From NCBI RefSeq assembly GCF_900129315.1, contig NZ_FQUS01000002.1:186001-250000 (forward strand): DNA of 64,000 bases, written 5' to 3'. The position numbers and the translations under genes are program-made. Of the stretch, positions 7,086 to 16,070 are shown one piece after another (positions within the stretch are counted from its first letter, which is position 1; each line of letters opens with the position of its first letter). This DNA is from Fodinibius roseus. Lineage in GTDB: Bacteria; Bacteroidota; Rhodothermia; Balneolales; Balneolaceae. Under the pieces are notes generated by a model. The model ran no database searches. It had not been told where the DNA came from and saw nothing but the letters and a program-made list of their open reading frames with translations.

Positions 7086-8819
7086 GTGAAACATTCCTTT
7101 AACATATCGCAGTTCATACCGATGCTGGAGTGGATCCGAAACTATTCCTCCGATCATTTCAAGGGGGATCTGAATGCCGGGCTGACCGTCGGTATTATGC
7201 TTATTCCGCAGGGGATGGCGTATGCCGTGCTGGCCGGCTTGCCGCCTGTTTATGGGTTGTACGCTTCCATTGTACCTCTGGTTCTGTACGCTGTCTTCGG
7301 GACTTCCCGCCAGCTGGCAGTGGGACCTGTGGCCATGGTTTCCCTGCTGGTGGTCGCCGGGGTGGGTGAGTTTGCCGAGATAGGCAGTGACCGGTTCATC
7401 CAGCTGGCCATTATGACAGCCATGGGTGTGGGCGTGTTTCAGCTGCTGATGGGCGTATTCCGGATGGGTTTTCTGGTAAATTTTCTTTCCCATCCCGTAC
7501 TCAGCGGTTTTACGTCGGCTGCCGCGTTGATCATCGGTGCCAGTCAGCTTAAAAACCTGCTGGGTATTGATCTGCCGCGTACCAATTACATCCACGAAAT
7601 TATGGCCGGGGTCATCGATAAGGCGGGCAATATTGATCCCTATACCGCCGCTATCGGTTTGGGATCGATTGTCCTGATTGCGATGATACGACAATGGAAC
7701 CGGACCTTTCCCTCGGCGCTCGCGGTCGTCGTTATCGGAATATCAGTTACGGCCGTATTCGGACTTGATCAGCGGGGGGTGGCTGTCGTGGGAGAAATTC
7801 CACGAGGACTTCCGTCGCTGGAAGTTCTTTCCTTTGACCCGGGAGCTCTTCAGCAGCTGCTGCCTACCATCCTGGTGATTTCGCTTGTGGGATATATGGA
7901 ATCCATTGCGGTCGCCAAAGCCATCGCTAACAAACACGGCTATAAAGTAGATCCCAACCAGGAGCTTATCGGACTGGGCGTCGCCAATATCGGCGGGGCC
8001 TTATTTCAATCATATCCTACGACCGGCGGGTTCTCTCGCACGGCGGTCAATGACCAGGCGGGAGCTCAAACAGGAATGGCTTCCATCATCAGCGCTGCAA
8101 TTATTGCACTGACGGTACTTTTGCTGACACCGCTTTTCTATTACCTGCCCATGGCGGTACTGGCCGCAATAATTATTGTGGCGGTAGCGGGTTTGTTTGA
8201 TCTTAAGGAGATGAAATCCCTTTGGAAAACCGATCGCAAAGATCTGGCAATGCTTGCCACGACCTTTTTGGCAACCCTGGTCCTGGGTATCGAAGAAGGT
8301 ATTTTAGTGGGGGTCGTGCTCTCGCTGGTGGTCGTTATATACAGCTCTACGAAGCCGCACAGTACAGAGTTGGGACGTCTGGGCGACACCAAAAATTTCC
8401 GGAATATAAACCGGTACCCGGAAGCGAAAACAGAAGACAGCGTGCTTGTTTACCGGTTTGACTCACAGCTCTACTTCGCAAATGTAACGTATTTTCAGGA
8501 TCGTCTCGAAGATATGATTGCCGCCCGGAGGGATAAGCTGGAACTGCTTATTTTAGATGCCTCCGCCATTCATGATATAGATTCAACCGGAATCCATACC
8601 TTAAAAGAGTTAATTGAAGATTTGAAGGCCAAGGGGATAACGTTTTTCATAGCCGGGGCGATAGGCCCGGTCCGCGATAAGCTTAAGACCTCCGAGGTGG
8701 TAAGCAGAATGGGGCAGCATAACTTTTTCTTTGATGTGAATGATGCAATGTCGGCCTACCACGAGGAGAGGAATTTGGATCCGGATGTTGAATACTCCCC
8801 GCTGCAGACCAACTGCTGA
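7086..8819 (+). CDS. SulP family anion (sulfate) permease with STAS domain
   Basis: A 577-residue SLC26/SulP transporter. The N-terminal transport domain (about residues 15-425) shows the family signature GIMLIPQGMAYAVLAGLPPV followed by about ten or more membrane helices. The NxxxxxFQSYPTTGGFSRTAVN segment and the GSGxxS-equivalent loops are present. A cytoplasmic STAS domain occupies about 445-555, with ILDASAIHDIDSTGIHTL around the anti-sigma-antagonist-like phosphorylation loop. It probably moves sulfate or another anion by symport. The start is GTG at 7086, chosen because it begins the conserved MKHSFNISQFIPMLEW head. It follows the persulfide gene by 267 bases, consistent with handling sulfate or sulfite produced or needed by that pathway. 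Direction of transport is not known. Confidence 0.92.
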   Translation: MKHSFNISQFIPMLEWIRNYSSDHFKGDLNAGLTVGIMLIPQGMAYAVLAGLPPVYGLYASIVPLVLYAVFGTSRQLAVGPVAMVSLLVVAGVGEFAEIGSDRFIQLAIMTAMGVGVFQLLMGVFRMGFLVNFLSHPVLSGFTSAAALIIGASQLKNLLGIDLPRTNYIHEIMAGVIDKAGNIDPYTAAIGLGSIVLIAMIRQWNRTFPSALAVVVIGISVTAVFGLDQRGVAVVGEIPRGLPSLEVLSFDPGALQQLLPTILVISLVGYMESIAVAKAIANKHGYKVDPNQELIGLGVANIGGALFQSYPTTGGFSRTAVNDQAGAQTGMASIISAAIIALTVLLLTPLFYYLPMAVLAAIIIVAVAGLFDLKEMKSLWKTDRKDLAMLATTFLATLVLGIEEGILVGVVLSLVVVIYSSTKPHSTELGRLGDTKNFRNINRYPEAKTEDSVLVYRFDSQLYFANVTYFQDRLEDMIAARRDKLELLILDASAIHDIDSTGIHTLKELIEDLKAKGITFFIAGAIGPVRDKLKTSEVVSRMGQHNFFFDVNDAMSAYHEERNLDPDVEYSPLQTNC

Positions 8820-8866
8820 TGGCTATGTTCATAATGACACCGGCTATGTATAAAGTCCGCCGCCGC

Positions 8867-8884
8867 TTCCGGAGTCAGCCGGAA
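8867..8884 (+). terminator. Possible terminator hairpin after SulP
   Basis: TTCCGG (8867-8872) and CCGGAA (8879-8884) form a perfect 6-bp stem 47 bases after the SulP stop. No T run follows, so confidence is low. Confidence 0.25.
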
Positions 8885-9099
8885 ACAGACACAAGTTACA
8901 GCGTGATGTTTTGTTCCAACATCGTATCGGGCAAACTTTTCGGCTCCATAATCCACGTAAGACGTTGCGCATCGAATTGGATGAATTTGGTTCCGGAGAA
9001 GATTGAAAGGGGAGGTAATTTTTACAGAATCGCAATTCGATTCTTACCCAAAAGAAGTTATTTTCCCTGTGGAAATTTTCACTCAGTAAATCCCGAGAT

Positions 9100-10746
9100 A
9101 TGAAGACAATTAAAACAATTGGAATTAGCTTGCTGCTGTTCTTTGCTGCGCTGCAGGGAGGATGGGCCCAGGATCATAACGGATACGGATCTGAAGAAGA
9201 CAGGCCCAAGCTGGTGGTGGGCATTGTAGTAGATCAGATGCGATACGATTATTTGCCCCGGTACTGGGATAAGTTTGAGGAGGGGGGCTTTAAGCGATTG
9301 GTCGGCGAGGGATATAATTTTAGAAATCATCACTATAATTATTTTCCAACCTACACCGGACCCGGCCACGCAGCTATTTATACCGGAACCACACCTTCGG
9401 TGAACGGTATTGTGGGAAATTCCTGGTACGATCGATCGATCGGGAAGGATATGTATGTGGTTTCCGATTCGACCGCCCGGCCCGTGGGGACGGATGGAGA
9501 GACGGGAAAAATGTCCCCGGCCAACCTGATGAGCACCACGATAACCGATGAGCTCAAGTCCGCCGATCAGGAAAGCAAGGTAGTAGCGGTATCAACGAAA
9601 GATCGCGGGGCTGTGCTACCGGCGGGACATTTGGGCGACGGGGCCTACTGGTACGAAGGAGCTTCGGGGAATTTTATTACCAGTTCCTGGTATGCCGATG
9701 CATTGCCGGACTGGGTCCGGCAATTCAACGAAGAGGGACTCGCTAAAGAACTTAGCAATAAAATCTGGGCCACCTTGCTGCCGATAGAAGAGTATACGGA
9801 GAGTAATCCCGATAATACGCCGTATGAAGGAAGCTTTGAAAAGGAAAAAAAGCCTGTTTTCCCCCATAATCTGGCCGAAAACAGGGGGGACGCTTACGGT
9901 ATTATCAATTCCACGCCGTTCGGCAATACGCTCGTAAAAGAATTGGCCAAGCAGGCCCTGGAGGCTGAAAAGCTGGGAGCAGATGAGGCCACTGATTTTT
10001 TAAGCGTCAGCTTTTCATCCACCGATTATGTGGGACATAAGTTCGGCCCTCATTCTGTCGAACTGCAGGATACGTATCTGCGGCTTGACCGTGATCTGGC
10101 GGACCTGCTGGAGTACCTGGACCAAAAAGTCGGAGAGGGCAACTACCTGGTTATGCTGACGTCCGACCACGGGGCGGTGGATGTCCCCGCCGAATTAATG
10201 GACAAAAAATTGCCGGGCGGTTATTTCAATAGCAACGGCGTCATTGAGGTCCTTGAGCGATATCTGGATGGAAAATACGGCGAAGGCGAATGGGTGGAGG
10301 CCTATGCCAACCAGCAGGTATACCTGAACCGTGAGCTGGTGCGGAGCAGGAAACACTTGCTGAAAAAAATGCAGCAGGAGATAGCAGATTTTTTACTGCA
10401 GTTCAAGGCCGTGGCCTCTACGAATACGGCCTACAATTTCCGGAACAAATATTATGCTGATGGCTACCAGGCGATGTACCAGCGGGGTTTTCAGCATAAC
10501 CGGTCGGGGGACGTTTATATACAGTTGAAGCCGGGCTGGCTGGATAGTCGTTCCGATACGGGCACCTCGCACGGCTCGCCGTATAATTATGATACCCATG
10601 TGCCGCTTCTTTTTTACGGGTGGGGAGTGCCCCGGGGAGAAACAACCGAGAGAACGGTCATCCCGCAAATTGCACCGACCCTCTCGATGATGCTGGATAT
10701 CGGTTTTCCCACCGGCTCTCCGGCTCAGGTTCTCGATTTCAAATAA
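9100..10746 (+). CDS. pafA: PafA-type alkaline phosphatase family protein
   Basis: A 548-residue exported phosphomonoesterase. An N-terminal signal peptide ends near AALQGGWAQ (residue 24). Alkaline-phosphatase-fold motifs are all present: GIVVDQMRYD with metal ligand Asp45, the nucleophile Thr86 in PTYTGPGHAAIYTG, the PafA-specific STKDRGA (Lys167 and Arg169, phosphate clamp), SSTDYVGHKFGP and TSDHGAVDVP. PafA of Flavobacteriia is a calcium-activated, phosphate-insensitive monoesterase that frees phosphate from organic phosphates even when phosphate is present. The protein is most likely periplasmic or surface-bound, and a standard-length enzyme. It stands alone, with crcB converging on it. 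The ATG is followed at once by a signal peptide, which supports this start. Confidence 0.93.
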   Translation: MKTIKTIGISLLLFFAALQGGWAQDHNGYGSEEDRPKLVVGIVVDQMRYDYLPRYWDKFEEGGFKRLVGEGYNFRNHHYNYFPTYTGPGHAAIYTGTTPSVNGIVGNSWYDRSIGKDMYVVSDSTARPVGTDGETGKMSPANLMSTTITDELKSADQESKVVAVSTKDRGAVLPAGHLGDGAYWYEGASGNFITSSWYADALPDWVRQFNEEGLAKELSNKIWATLLPIEEYTESNPDNTPYEGSFEKEKKPVFPHNLAENRGDAYGIINSTPFGNTLVKELAKQALEAEKLGADEATDFLSVSFSSTDYVGHKFGPHSVELQDTYLRLDRDLADLLEYLDQKVGEGNYLVMLTSDHGAVDVPAELMDKKLPGGYFNSNGVIEVLERYLDGKYGEGEWVEAYANQQVYLNRELVRSRKHLLKKMQQEIADFLLQFKAVASTNTAYNFRNKYYADGYQAMYQRGFQHNRSGDVYIQLKPGWLDSRSDTGTSHGSPYNYDTHVPLLFYGWGVPRGETTERTVIPQIAPTLSMMLDIGFPTGSPAQVLDFK

Positions 10747-10952
10747 GGTCGGATCAGGGCTTTTAATCCCTGGCAAGTTCACGATTTCCGGGACAGAAAA
10801 ACAGGCACTGCGTGGTACGCCTTTTAGCGTGGCCAAAAAGAGGAAAATATCCCAGGCAAAACCCGGCCTGTTCATTATTACCGGGGAAAGTAACCGGTTC
10901 CGGTGCGTTACAAACGTTTTTTGGGCGTACTTCTCTCAGTATACGGCTAAAT

Positions 10953-11330
10953 TTATAGAAGCCTGCCCAGGCTGAATCCGAACCACACAAAAAATAATCC
11001 CAGCGCCAGGCTGCCAAGGGCGTACAAAAAAGCGTAGCCGGTATGCCCGTTTTGCAGCAGCGAGAAAAACTCAAAGGAGAACGTAGAAAAAGTGGTAAAC
11101 CCCCCGCAAAATCCCGTGGCCAGGAGCAGACGTGCCTGCTGGTTCAGATCTTCGGTCAAAGTAGCGGCGATAATAATGCCTATAAGAAAGGAGCCGGCTA
11201 GATTCACGGTGAAAGTCCCCAGGGGATAGAGGATAGACCAGCTTATATTCATGTAGTAGGATATCACGTAGCGAAGTGCGCTTCCGACAAATCCCCCGAT
11301 ACCCACTATAAAAATAGATTGCAACGTCAT
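10953..11330 (-). CDS. crcB: Fluoride efflux channel CrcB/FluC
   Basis: A 125-residue four-helix membrane protein with every Fluc hallmark: GGFVGSALRY near the start, GTFTVNLAGSFLIG in helix 2 (the pore Asn), and GFCGGFTTFSTF, the helix-3 break that binds the central sodium and lines the phenylalanine boxes. Fluc proteins are dual-topology dimers that let fluoride leak out of the cell. Only one gene is seen, which fits the homodimeric form. I looked for a fluoride riboswitch in the 194-base leader and did not find its GATG/CTGATG pattern. It lies downstream of the copper genes on the same strand, but the gap argues for a separate transcript. Confidence 0.95.
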   Translation of the reverse strand: MTLQSIFIVGIGGFVGSALRYVISYYMNISWSILYPLGTFTVNLAGSFLIGIIIAATLTEDLNQQARLLLATGFCGGFTTFSTFSFEFFSLLQNGHTGYAFLYALGSLALGLFFVWFGFSLGRLL

Positions 11331-11524
11331 TATTCGTAACAGGTCAGTTATTAACAGTTTATTAGCGCCTACAACAGTCGCTGACCGCTGGCCTTGTTAT
11401 TTGCAGAACATTTCATTCCTGTCGGACTATTCAAAGCAATGGGTGTATAAACAGGCATTGCAGCGTGATGGGAAGGAGACATCATCCTCGGAGCAGTTGA
11501 GAGTGAATTCATTCCCTTATCACA

Positions 11525-11992
11525 TTATCTTTGAGCCTGAACCGGGAGGCGAACGTTCCGGGCTCCGGAGTGCCTGAATTCCATCAGCACATTCACCGAG
11601 TCCCCCGCTGCCAGGTCATCTTTCAGTTTTATCAACATAATATGCAGTCCGCCCGGCTGAAGATACAGGTTGTCACCGGATTTTATAACGCGGTCGGGTG
11701 CGGGACGCATAGCCGACATGCCGTTTTCTCCTTTGTATGATTCATGGACCTCGGCTTCCCGGGCGACATCGCTGGATACTCCTGCCAGGGTATCCGGGTA
11801 GGCTGTTTTGTTGCGGATCGTCAGGTAAACAGCACTCATCATGCCTTTTGCGCCGGGACGCGCCCACCCATCGGTCAGCTCAATGGTACCGGAAGCGACC
11901 ACTTCTTTCTGATGGTTTTCGCCGGAACCGCATCCCCAAAAGAGCAGCAGTGGACAGACTAAGGTCAACAGACAATAACGATAAACAGGCAT
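11525..11992 (-). CDS. PCu(A)C copper chaperone lipoprotein
   Basis: A 155-residue lipoprotein with lipobox cysteine at position 21 (LLLFWGC). The mature part shows the PCu(A)C copper(I) site: His83 (EVHES), Met92 and Met95 (GMSAM), then His117 and Met119 (GLHIM), matching the family pattern H...M...HxM. PCuAC proteins hold Cu(I) in the periplasm and load the CuA or CuB centres of cytochrome oxidase together with SCO proteins. Its gene begins two bases after the SCO stop, so the two are translated together, and both lie behind a copper-type TonB receptor. This arrangement supports copper delivery to respiratory oxidases. Confidence 0.92.
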   Translation of the reverse strand: MPVYRYCLLTLVCPLLLFWGCGSGENHQKEVVASGTIELTDGWARPGAKGMMSAVYLTIRNKTAYPDTLAGVSSDVAREAEVHESYKGENGMSAMRPAPDRVIKSGDNLYLQPGGLHIMLIKLKDDLAAGDSVNVLMEFRHSGARNVRLPVQAQR

Positions 11993-11994
11993 AA

Positions 11995-12585
11995 TCAGCG
12001 TATTTTTTGAAGGTCTTCGATCACATTTTCAGGGGGGACGACATTTGCCGGATATTCGGTCCTGATCCGTCCCTGTTTATCCATAATATAGATCGTATTG
12101 GAGTGCCTCATAAAATAATCGCTGCTATCTTGCTGCAGGGAATCGATCCGCGCTTTCTCGGCAACGATATTGAGTTTTGAGAGTAGCGAGTCGATCTCGG
12201 GAGGCTGACCCGTAAGCAGTGAAAACTGGTGATTCAGGCTGTAGACATCTTTGTATTCCGCAAGCACGGAGGGCGTGTCGCGTTCGGGGTCAAAAGTGAT
12301 TTCCACAAAACGAATACCACTGGTATCCGCCAGCTCGCTCTGGATATTCTTCATATTTGCCGTGATGACGGGGCATACATCCGGGCAGTGGGTGTAGATG
12401 AAGGTAATGAGGGTGGTCTTTCCGCTGTAATCGCCGGGAAAGCGTACCGCAGAACTGTCCTCATTGAGCAGCTCGTAGGAATGATTATTCAAATCAATGA
12501 TCGTATCGGGATTGTTACAGGCAGCCAGTGATAGCGATATCCCCAGGGCTGCAAAAGTCCAAAGCATCAGATTGATTGGTTTCAT
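11995..12585 (-). CDS. SCO1/SenC family copper chaperone lipoprotein
   Basis: A thioredoxin-fold lipoprotein of 196 residues from the ATG at 12585. A GTG 18 bases upstream (12603) would add six residues that fit poorly before the signal peptide. The lipobox is LSLAAC (Cys23). The copper/redox site is THCPDVCPVI (Cys67 and Cys71), with the third ligand His161 in MRHSNTIYIMD; all three SCO ligands are present. SCO proteins reduce or metallate the CuA centre of cytochrome c oxidase. It sits between a copper-type TonB receptor and PCuAC in one tight operon, which strongly supports that role. Confidence 0.94.
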   Translation of the reverse strand: MKPINLMLWTFAALGISLSLAACNNPDTIIDLNNHSYELLNEDSSAVRFPGDYSGKTTLITFIYTHCPDVCPVITANMKNIQSELADTSGIRFVEITFDPERDTPSVLAEYKDVYSLNHQFSLLTGQPPEIDSLLSKLNIVAEKARIDSLQQDSSDYFMRHSNTIYIMDKQGRIRTEYPANVVPPENVIEDLQKIR

Positions 12586-12615
12586 AACAGGTAAATATAG
12601 CACTCTGCCGCGTGG

Positions 12616-14916
12616 TTAAAAAGTAAATTGCAGATCGGCAAAAAAGACGCGCCCCGGTTCAGGGATCGGCCGGCCGGAAAACGGGTTCCTGGCGTTCAGG
12701 TGGTTAACATACTGCGTCCCGATAATATTCTTGACTCCGGCCTGCAGGGATAGCTGTCGCAGTATGGTAGCACCCATTTGAAGATCAGCCGTGGTGTACC
12801 CGTCGGTGGATGTCTCGCCTTTTAGAGCAGCAATCCGGTCTTGCTTCCCCACAAAATGAACCGTTCCCTCTACGAAAAAGGGTCGCTGCGGAGATTCATA
12901 GCGGAAACCGGTATTGACGGTCAGCGGGGAGATTCCGAGCGCGGGCTGGTCGAGTTCACGGTCTTCGCCCCAGAGGTAGCTGAGTCCCCCTTTCCATTGT
13001 AAAGCGTCCAGCAGGCTGTAAGAAGCGGCCGCATCGAATCCACGGAACAGGGCCGAGCCGTTAATATACTGGAAAACGGTGTCGGGGCTCAAAGGCAGGC
13101 GTTTCGGCAGGGACGTGGAGGTTATGGTGATATAATTATCCATCCGGCGTATAAAGGCATTGAAGGAAAAATTCCATTTGGGATAGGCGGCGCTGATCCA
13201 TAGGTCGGCCTGGGTGCTTCGCTCGGGACGGAGGGCCGGGTTGCCTGCGAACTCGGCACTGGTTTGGGCTTTACTGGCGGGGGTGCGGTCGGAGTAGCGC
13301 TCCGTGGCGTCAGCAGTGCGTACTACGGATCCGATTCCGGCCCCCAGGGTCCAGTGGTCGGAGGGAATATAGCTCATGGTGGCCGATCCGCTGACGTTGG
13401 TCTCTGAGGAGCGCAGGTCGGAACTTATGTTTTCCCTGAAAAAATCACTTGCCGTATCTGCGTCGGCGCTGACAAAATCGAGGCGGAGCGTGCCCTGCGC
13501 ATTCAGCTGATCGGAAAAAGTGTAATCGGCCTGCAGGTAGCCCCCTCCGTCCCGGATGGTGGCACCGGGCCACATCAGATCCTCAAACATCTGCATGCCG
13601 TTATCACGCCGCTCGATGGTGCGCACTGCCTTGCGGTTCGCGCTGTAATAGTCGCCGCCTATTTTCCAGTCCCACGACTCACCGCCAGAGAAGCTCGAGG
13701 AAAAGGCGCCTCCCGTCACATACATATGGGCATCGACCCCTACATCCAGCCCGAAGGGAGGCATGCGGTCGGGATCGGGTTGCGCGGTGGGTTTGCCGTC
13801 GTTGGTCATTCCGTGATCCACCGTGTTGCGGTAGACAGAGGCTTTCATTGTTTCGATGGTTTCATGGTCCGGGGACCACTGCCAGCGGGCGGACATATTA
13901 TACGTGTCAAAGTATTCCGCATCCAGAAGCCGCCCGGGGTAGTCGATATTTTTTTGGTTCTGATAGCCCAGTGAGACATTTAGGTAGGCGTTTCCCGTTA
14001 TCGCATACCCCAGCTTACCCCGCACCTCGCGAGAGAGAAAATCAGCGGGTATGGTGGTCCCGTTTCCGGATCTGTAATTGTTTCCTTTACGCCACGCTCC
14101 GTGGATCCAGTAGCCTGCTTTCCCCGTGTTGCCAAAGGCCGAGGCGGATTCTTCCACCGCATTGTAGTTGGAGTCATACCCGCTGGAGATCGTCCCGCCA
14201 AAAGGTTTCCGAAGGTCCGTGAGCGGCTGGGTTTGAACGCGGACGGCGCTCATGGTACCGGCGCCCCAGGTCAGGGCATACGGTCCCTTAACCACGTCAA
14301 TGGTTTTGATGGAGGAAGGATCGAGGTGACTCAGGGGGGAGTCCATGCGAGCGGGACCGCCGGGGAAAATGCGGGTGCCGTCCAGGAAGGTGCCGACTTC
14401 AGTCTCCCTGAGGCCGCGAATCACCGGATCAAGTCCCACCGCACCGCGGCGTACGGCGTCCACCCCATCAATGTCGCGCAACAGTTCACCCGAATCACGG
14501 GGATTTGCCTTTTGGATTTCTTCCCGGGCCAATTGCGATCTTTTTAAATCGGGCTGCAGCGCCGTAACCTGGATGCCCTGCAGCAACAATATCCGGGGTT
14601 GCAGCTCAATGCGAAGCGGGCCGAACTGCGAAGTTTCGGCCGGTAGCTGTTTCGTATATGTCCGGTATCCGACAACGGAAAAGACCAGCTCCCGGGTGTC
14701 CTCCGGAATTTTTTCCAGGATAAAGAATCCCTCTTCGTCGGTGGTTGTACCGATGGTCGTTTGGACAAAAAAGACATTTACGCCCGAGATAGGCTGCCCT
14801 GTTTCCCGGTCCAGTACGGTGCCTGTAAGAATCTTGTGTTGCTGGGCGGTGGTCGGACCGGCGGTTACGGCAAGAGTACATACTAATAATAAGAGATAAC
14901 GCATCATCTTGTTCAT
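12616..14916 (-). CDS. TonB-dependent receptor, probable copper type (OprC/NosA-like)
   Basis: A 766-residue outer-membrane receptor. Order: signal peptide to about residue 24; a carboxypeptidase-regulatory-like domain (about 28-110, TGTVLDRETGQPISGVNVFF); plug domain (about 115-235); beta-barrel ending in the canonical aromatic FADLQFTF. The plug has LDPVIRG, a GTFLDGTRI strand, and PGGPARMDSPLSHLDP. This closely resembles the HGGCPNRMDPPTSY stretch of the copper receptors OprC and NosA, although the Cys there is replaced by Gly here. With SCO and PCuAC directly downstream, uptake of copper or a copper complex is the best reading. It could instead carry another metal chelate. It leads the operon; the CNGSC small protein lies 306 bases upstream on the same strand. 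Confidence 0.9.
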   Translation of the reverse strand: MNKMMRYLLLLVCTLAVTAGPTTAQQHKILTGTVLDRETGQPISGVNVFFVQTTIGTTTDEEGFFILEKIPEDTRELVFSVVGYRTYTKQLPAETSQFGPLRIELQPRILLLQGIQVTALQPDLKRSQLAREEIQKANPRDSGELLRDIDGVDAVRRGAVGLDPVIRGLRETEVGTFLDGTRIFPGGPARMDSPLSHLDPSSIKTIDVVKGPYALTWGAGTMSAVRVQTQPLTDLRKPFGGTISSGYDSNYNAVEESASAFGNTGKAGYWIHGAWRKGNNYRSGNGTTIPADFLSREVRGKLGYAITGNAYLNVSLGYQNQKNIDYPGRLLDAEYFDTYNMSARWQWSPDHETIETMKASVYRNTVDHGMTNDGKPTAQPDPDRMPPFGLDVGVDAHMYVTGGAFSSSFSGGESWDWKIGGDYYSANRKAVRTIERRDNGMQMFEDLMWPGATIRDGGGYLQADYTFSDQLNAQGTLRLDFVSADADTASDFFRENISSDLRSSETNVSGSATMSYIPSDHWTLGAGIGSVVRTADATERYSDRTPASKAQTSAEFAGNPALRPERSTQADLWISAAYPKWNFSFNAFIRRMDNYITITSTSLPKRLPLSPDTVFQYINGSALFRGFDAAASYSLLDALQWKGGLSYLWGEDRELDQPALGISPLTVNTGFRYESPQRPFFVEGTVHFVGKQDRIAALKGETSTDGYTTADLQMGATILRQLSLQAGVKNIIGTQYVNHLNARNPFSGRPIPEPGRVFFADLQFTF

Positions 14917-15222
14917 GATAGTTCATTATTAAATTTTGAATAGCTGGAGAATGGTTAATGCAAGCACCTAAATGATTAAGCCAAGCCGGGGTTTTGCCCG
15001 AAGTTATAGTCCGGATCCGAACGACTGATTCAGGCTGTACGGTACGCAAGCACGTTTTTCCCGTCAGTAGGGTAGAAGGGGCATGCGCAGACGCTTATAG
15101 TAAAGCGTTTTATTTACGCTGCGGCCTGCAGATCCTAATCACTTTAGGGGGACAGTGAGAGAAAGAGGCCGCCTGGCGGCGAAATCATAAGAGGGCTTCC
15201 TCCACAAAGACTGTCCCGATAG
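14917..15222 (-). other. Leader of the copper TonB receptor gene
   Basis: 306 bases between two minus-strand genes. Three AGCGT-type words lie in 30 bases: ACGCTT (15091-15096), AAGCGT (15103-15108) and ACGCT (15116-15120). They form two overlapping inverted repeats that could be a metal-regulator operator. A GCCGCC/GGCGGC hairpin at 15168-15180 follows the small upstream gene. No coding frame is credible. Confidence 0.4.
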
Positions 15223-15606
15223 CTATACAACCTGTGGTGGGGGAGGGAAGGGTTCAGCCTGCCAGAGAGAATCAAACTCTTCGGATTCTATAAGAAAAGT
15301 TTGCCCGGCATGATGATGTATCAGATGAAGAGAACGATAGCTGTGCTGAAAATAGAAATGAATTTTAGGGGCGCGATCGACATGGTGAGCCGTGCTCGAA
15401 TGCCTGTCTCTCTGATGCTCCTGTTGCACCATCTCGTCGAGCTTGCAGCTGCCGTTACACGCTATCTCCGGGTTATCCCGGTTGATACACGCTTCCGTAG
15501 CAAAATAGGTAAAATTCGCGTAATAGCTCAGGTAAGGCACAGTAAAATGAAATACGGCCGTTAGGTGAGCGCAAATCAATATGAGAGAAATTCCTTTCTT
15601 CATCAC
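15223..15606 (-). CDS. Small exported protein with CNGSCKL motif, copper-cluster associated
   Basis: A 127-residue protein of unknown function. An N-terminal hydrophobic segment (residues ~4-24) looks like a signal or anchor. Then comes FATEACINRDNPEIACNGSC, with three cysteines ending in the CNGSCKLDEM motif. The centre is His-rich (HQRDRHSSTAHHVDR, LHLIHHHAG). Small proteins with this CxGxC-L head occur beside copper or heavy-metal TonB receptors in Bacteroidota but are usually left as hypothetical. Cys and His density plus the neighbouring receptor, SCO and PCuAC genes suggest metal binding in the envelope; this is inference. The carboxyl end is proline-rich (EPFPPPPQVV). Confidence 0.72.
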   Translation of the reverse strand: MMKKGISLILICAHLTAVFHFTVPYLSYYANFTYFATEACINRDNPEIACNGSCKLDEMVQQEHQRDRHSSTAHHVDRAPKIHFYFQHSYRSLHLIHHHAGQTFLIESEEFDSLWQAEPFPPPPQVV

Positions 15607-15792
15607 CCGTTAAGGTAAGGAAATCCCTCAACCTAATCTACACCCCTTTTAGGAAATCCCTTTGCTGTAAGGACATTGAAATACAGCCTGCAGGATCCCG
15701 TGGATCGGGACAGCTGAGAAACTAATAAAGCTGTATGTAAAAGCATTCTTGGGTGTAAAAAACTGCCCGTCTATTATTTTGCCAAGCCCTTT

Positions 15793-15948
15793 TTAAATGT
15801 GGCCCAGCAGCCAAAAAATAAGAATGATAATGAGTATCGTGCTGAGAATACCGCTGGGACCATATCCCCAACCACGGCTATAGCGCCAGCTGGGCAGAGA
15901 ACCAATAAGCATCAGGAGAACGACGATAACAAGAATAGTACCTAACAT
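15793..15948 (-). CDS. DUF3309 family small membrane protein
   Basis: A 51-residue protein starting MLGTILVIVVLLMLIGSLPS. It has two hydrophobic helices around a central WRYSRGWGYGPSGI loop. That loop (W-x-Y-S-x-G-W-G-Y-x-P-S-G) is the DUF3309 signature, and the length is right. The family is tiny, hydrophobic, widespread in proteobacteria and some Bacteroidota, and has no established function. The ATG at 15948 is preceded by GAGG at about 7 bases. It is probably monocistronic, between the copper small protein and the M14 peptidase, all on the minus strand. Its shortness makes it easy to miss in automated calls. Confidence 0.85.
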   Translation of the reverse strand: MLGTILVIVVLLMLIGSLPSWRYSRGWGYGPSGILSTILIIILIFWLLGHI

Positions 15949-16070
15949 AACAGACCTCAATGAATTAAGATGAGTGAATCACCGGTAAATCTGTATTGGT
16001 CCCTCTTTAAAGGGCTGTAAACCTGAAATGTTCCCGGCGGGGTTGGCAAAATTATGATAAAGAAGGCTGG

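Noticed and set aside
11331-11524. Fluoride riboswitch before crcB
   Set aside because: I looked for the conserved GATG...CTGATG pattern on the minus strand. GGATGATG occurs, but the pairing partners and the CTGATG element are absent.
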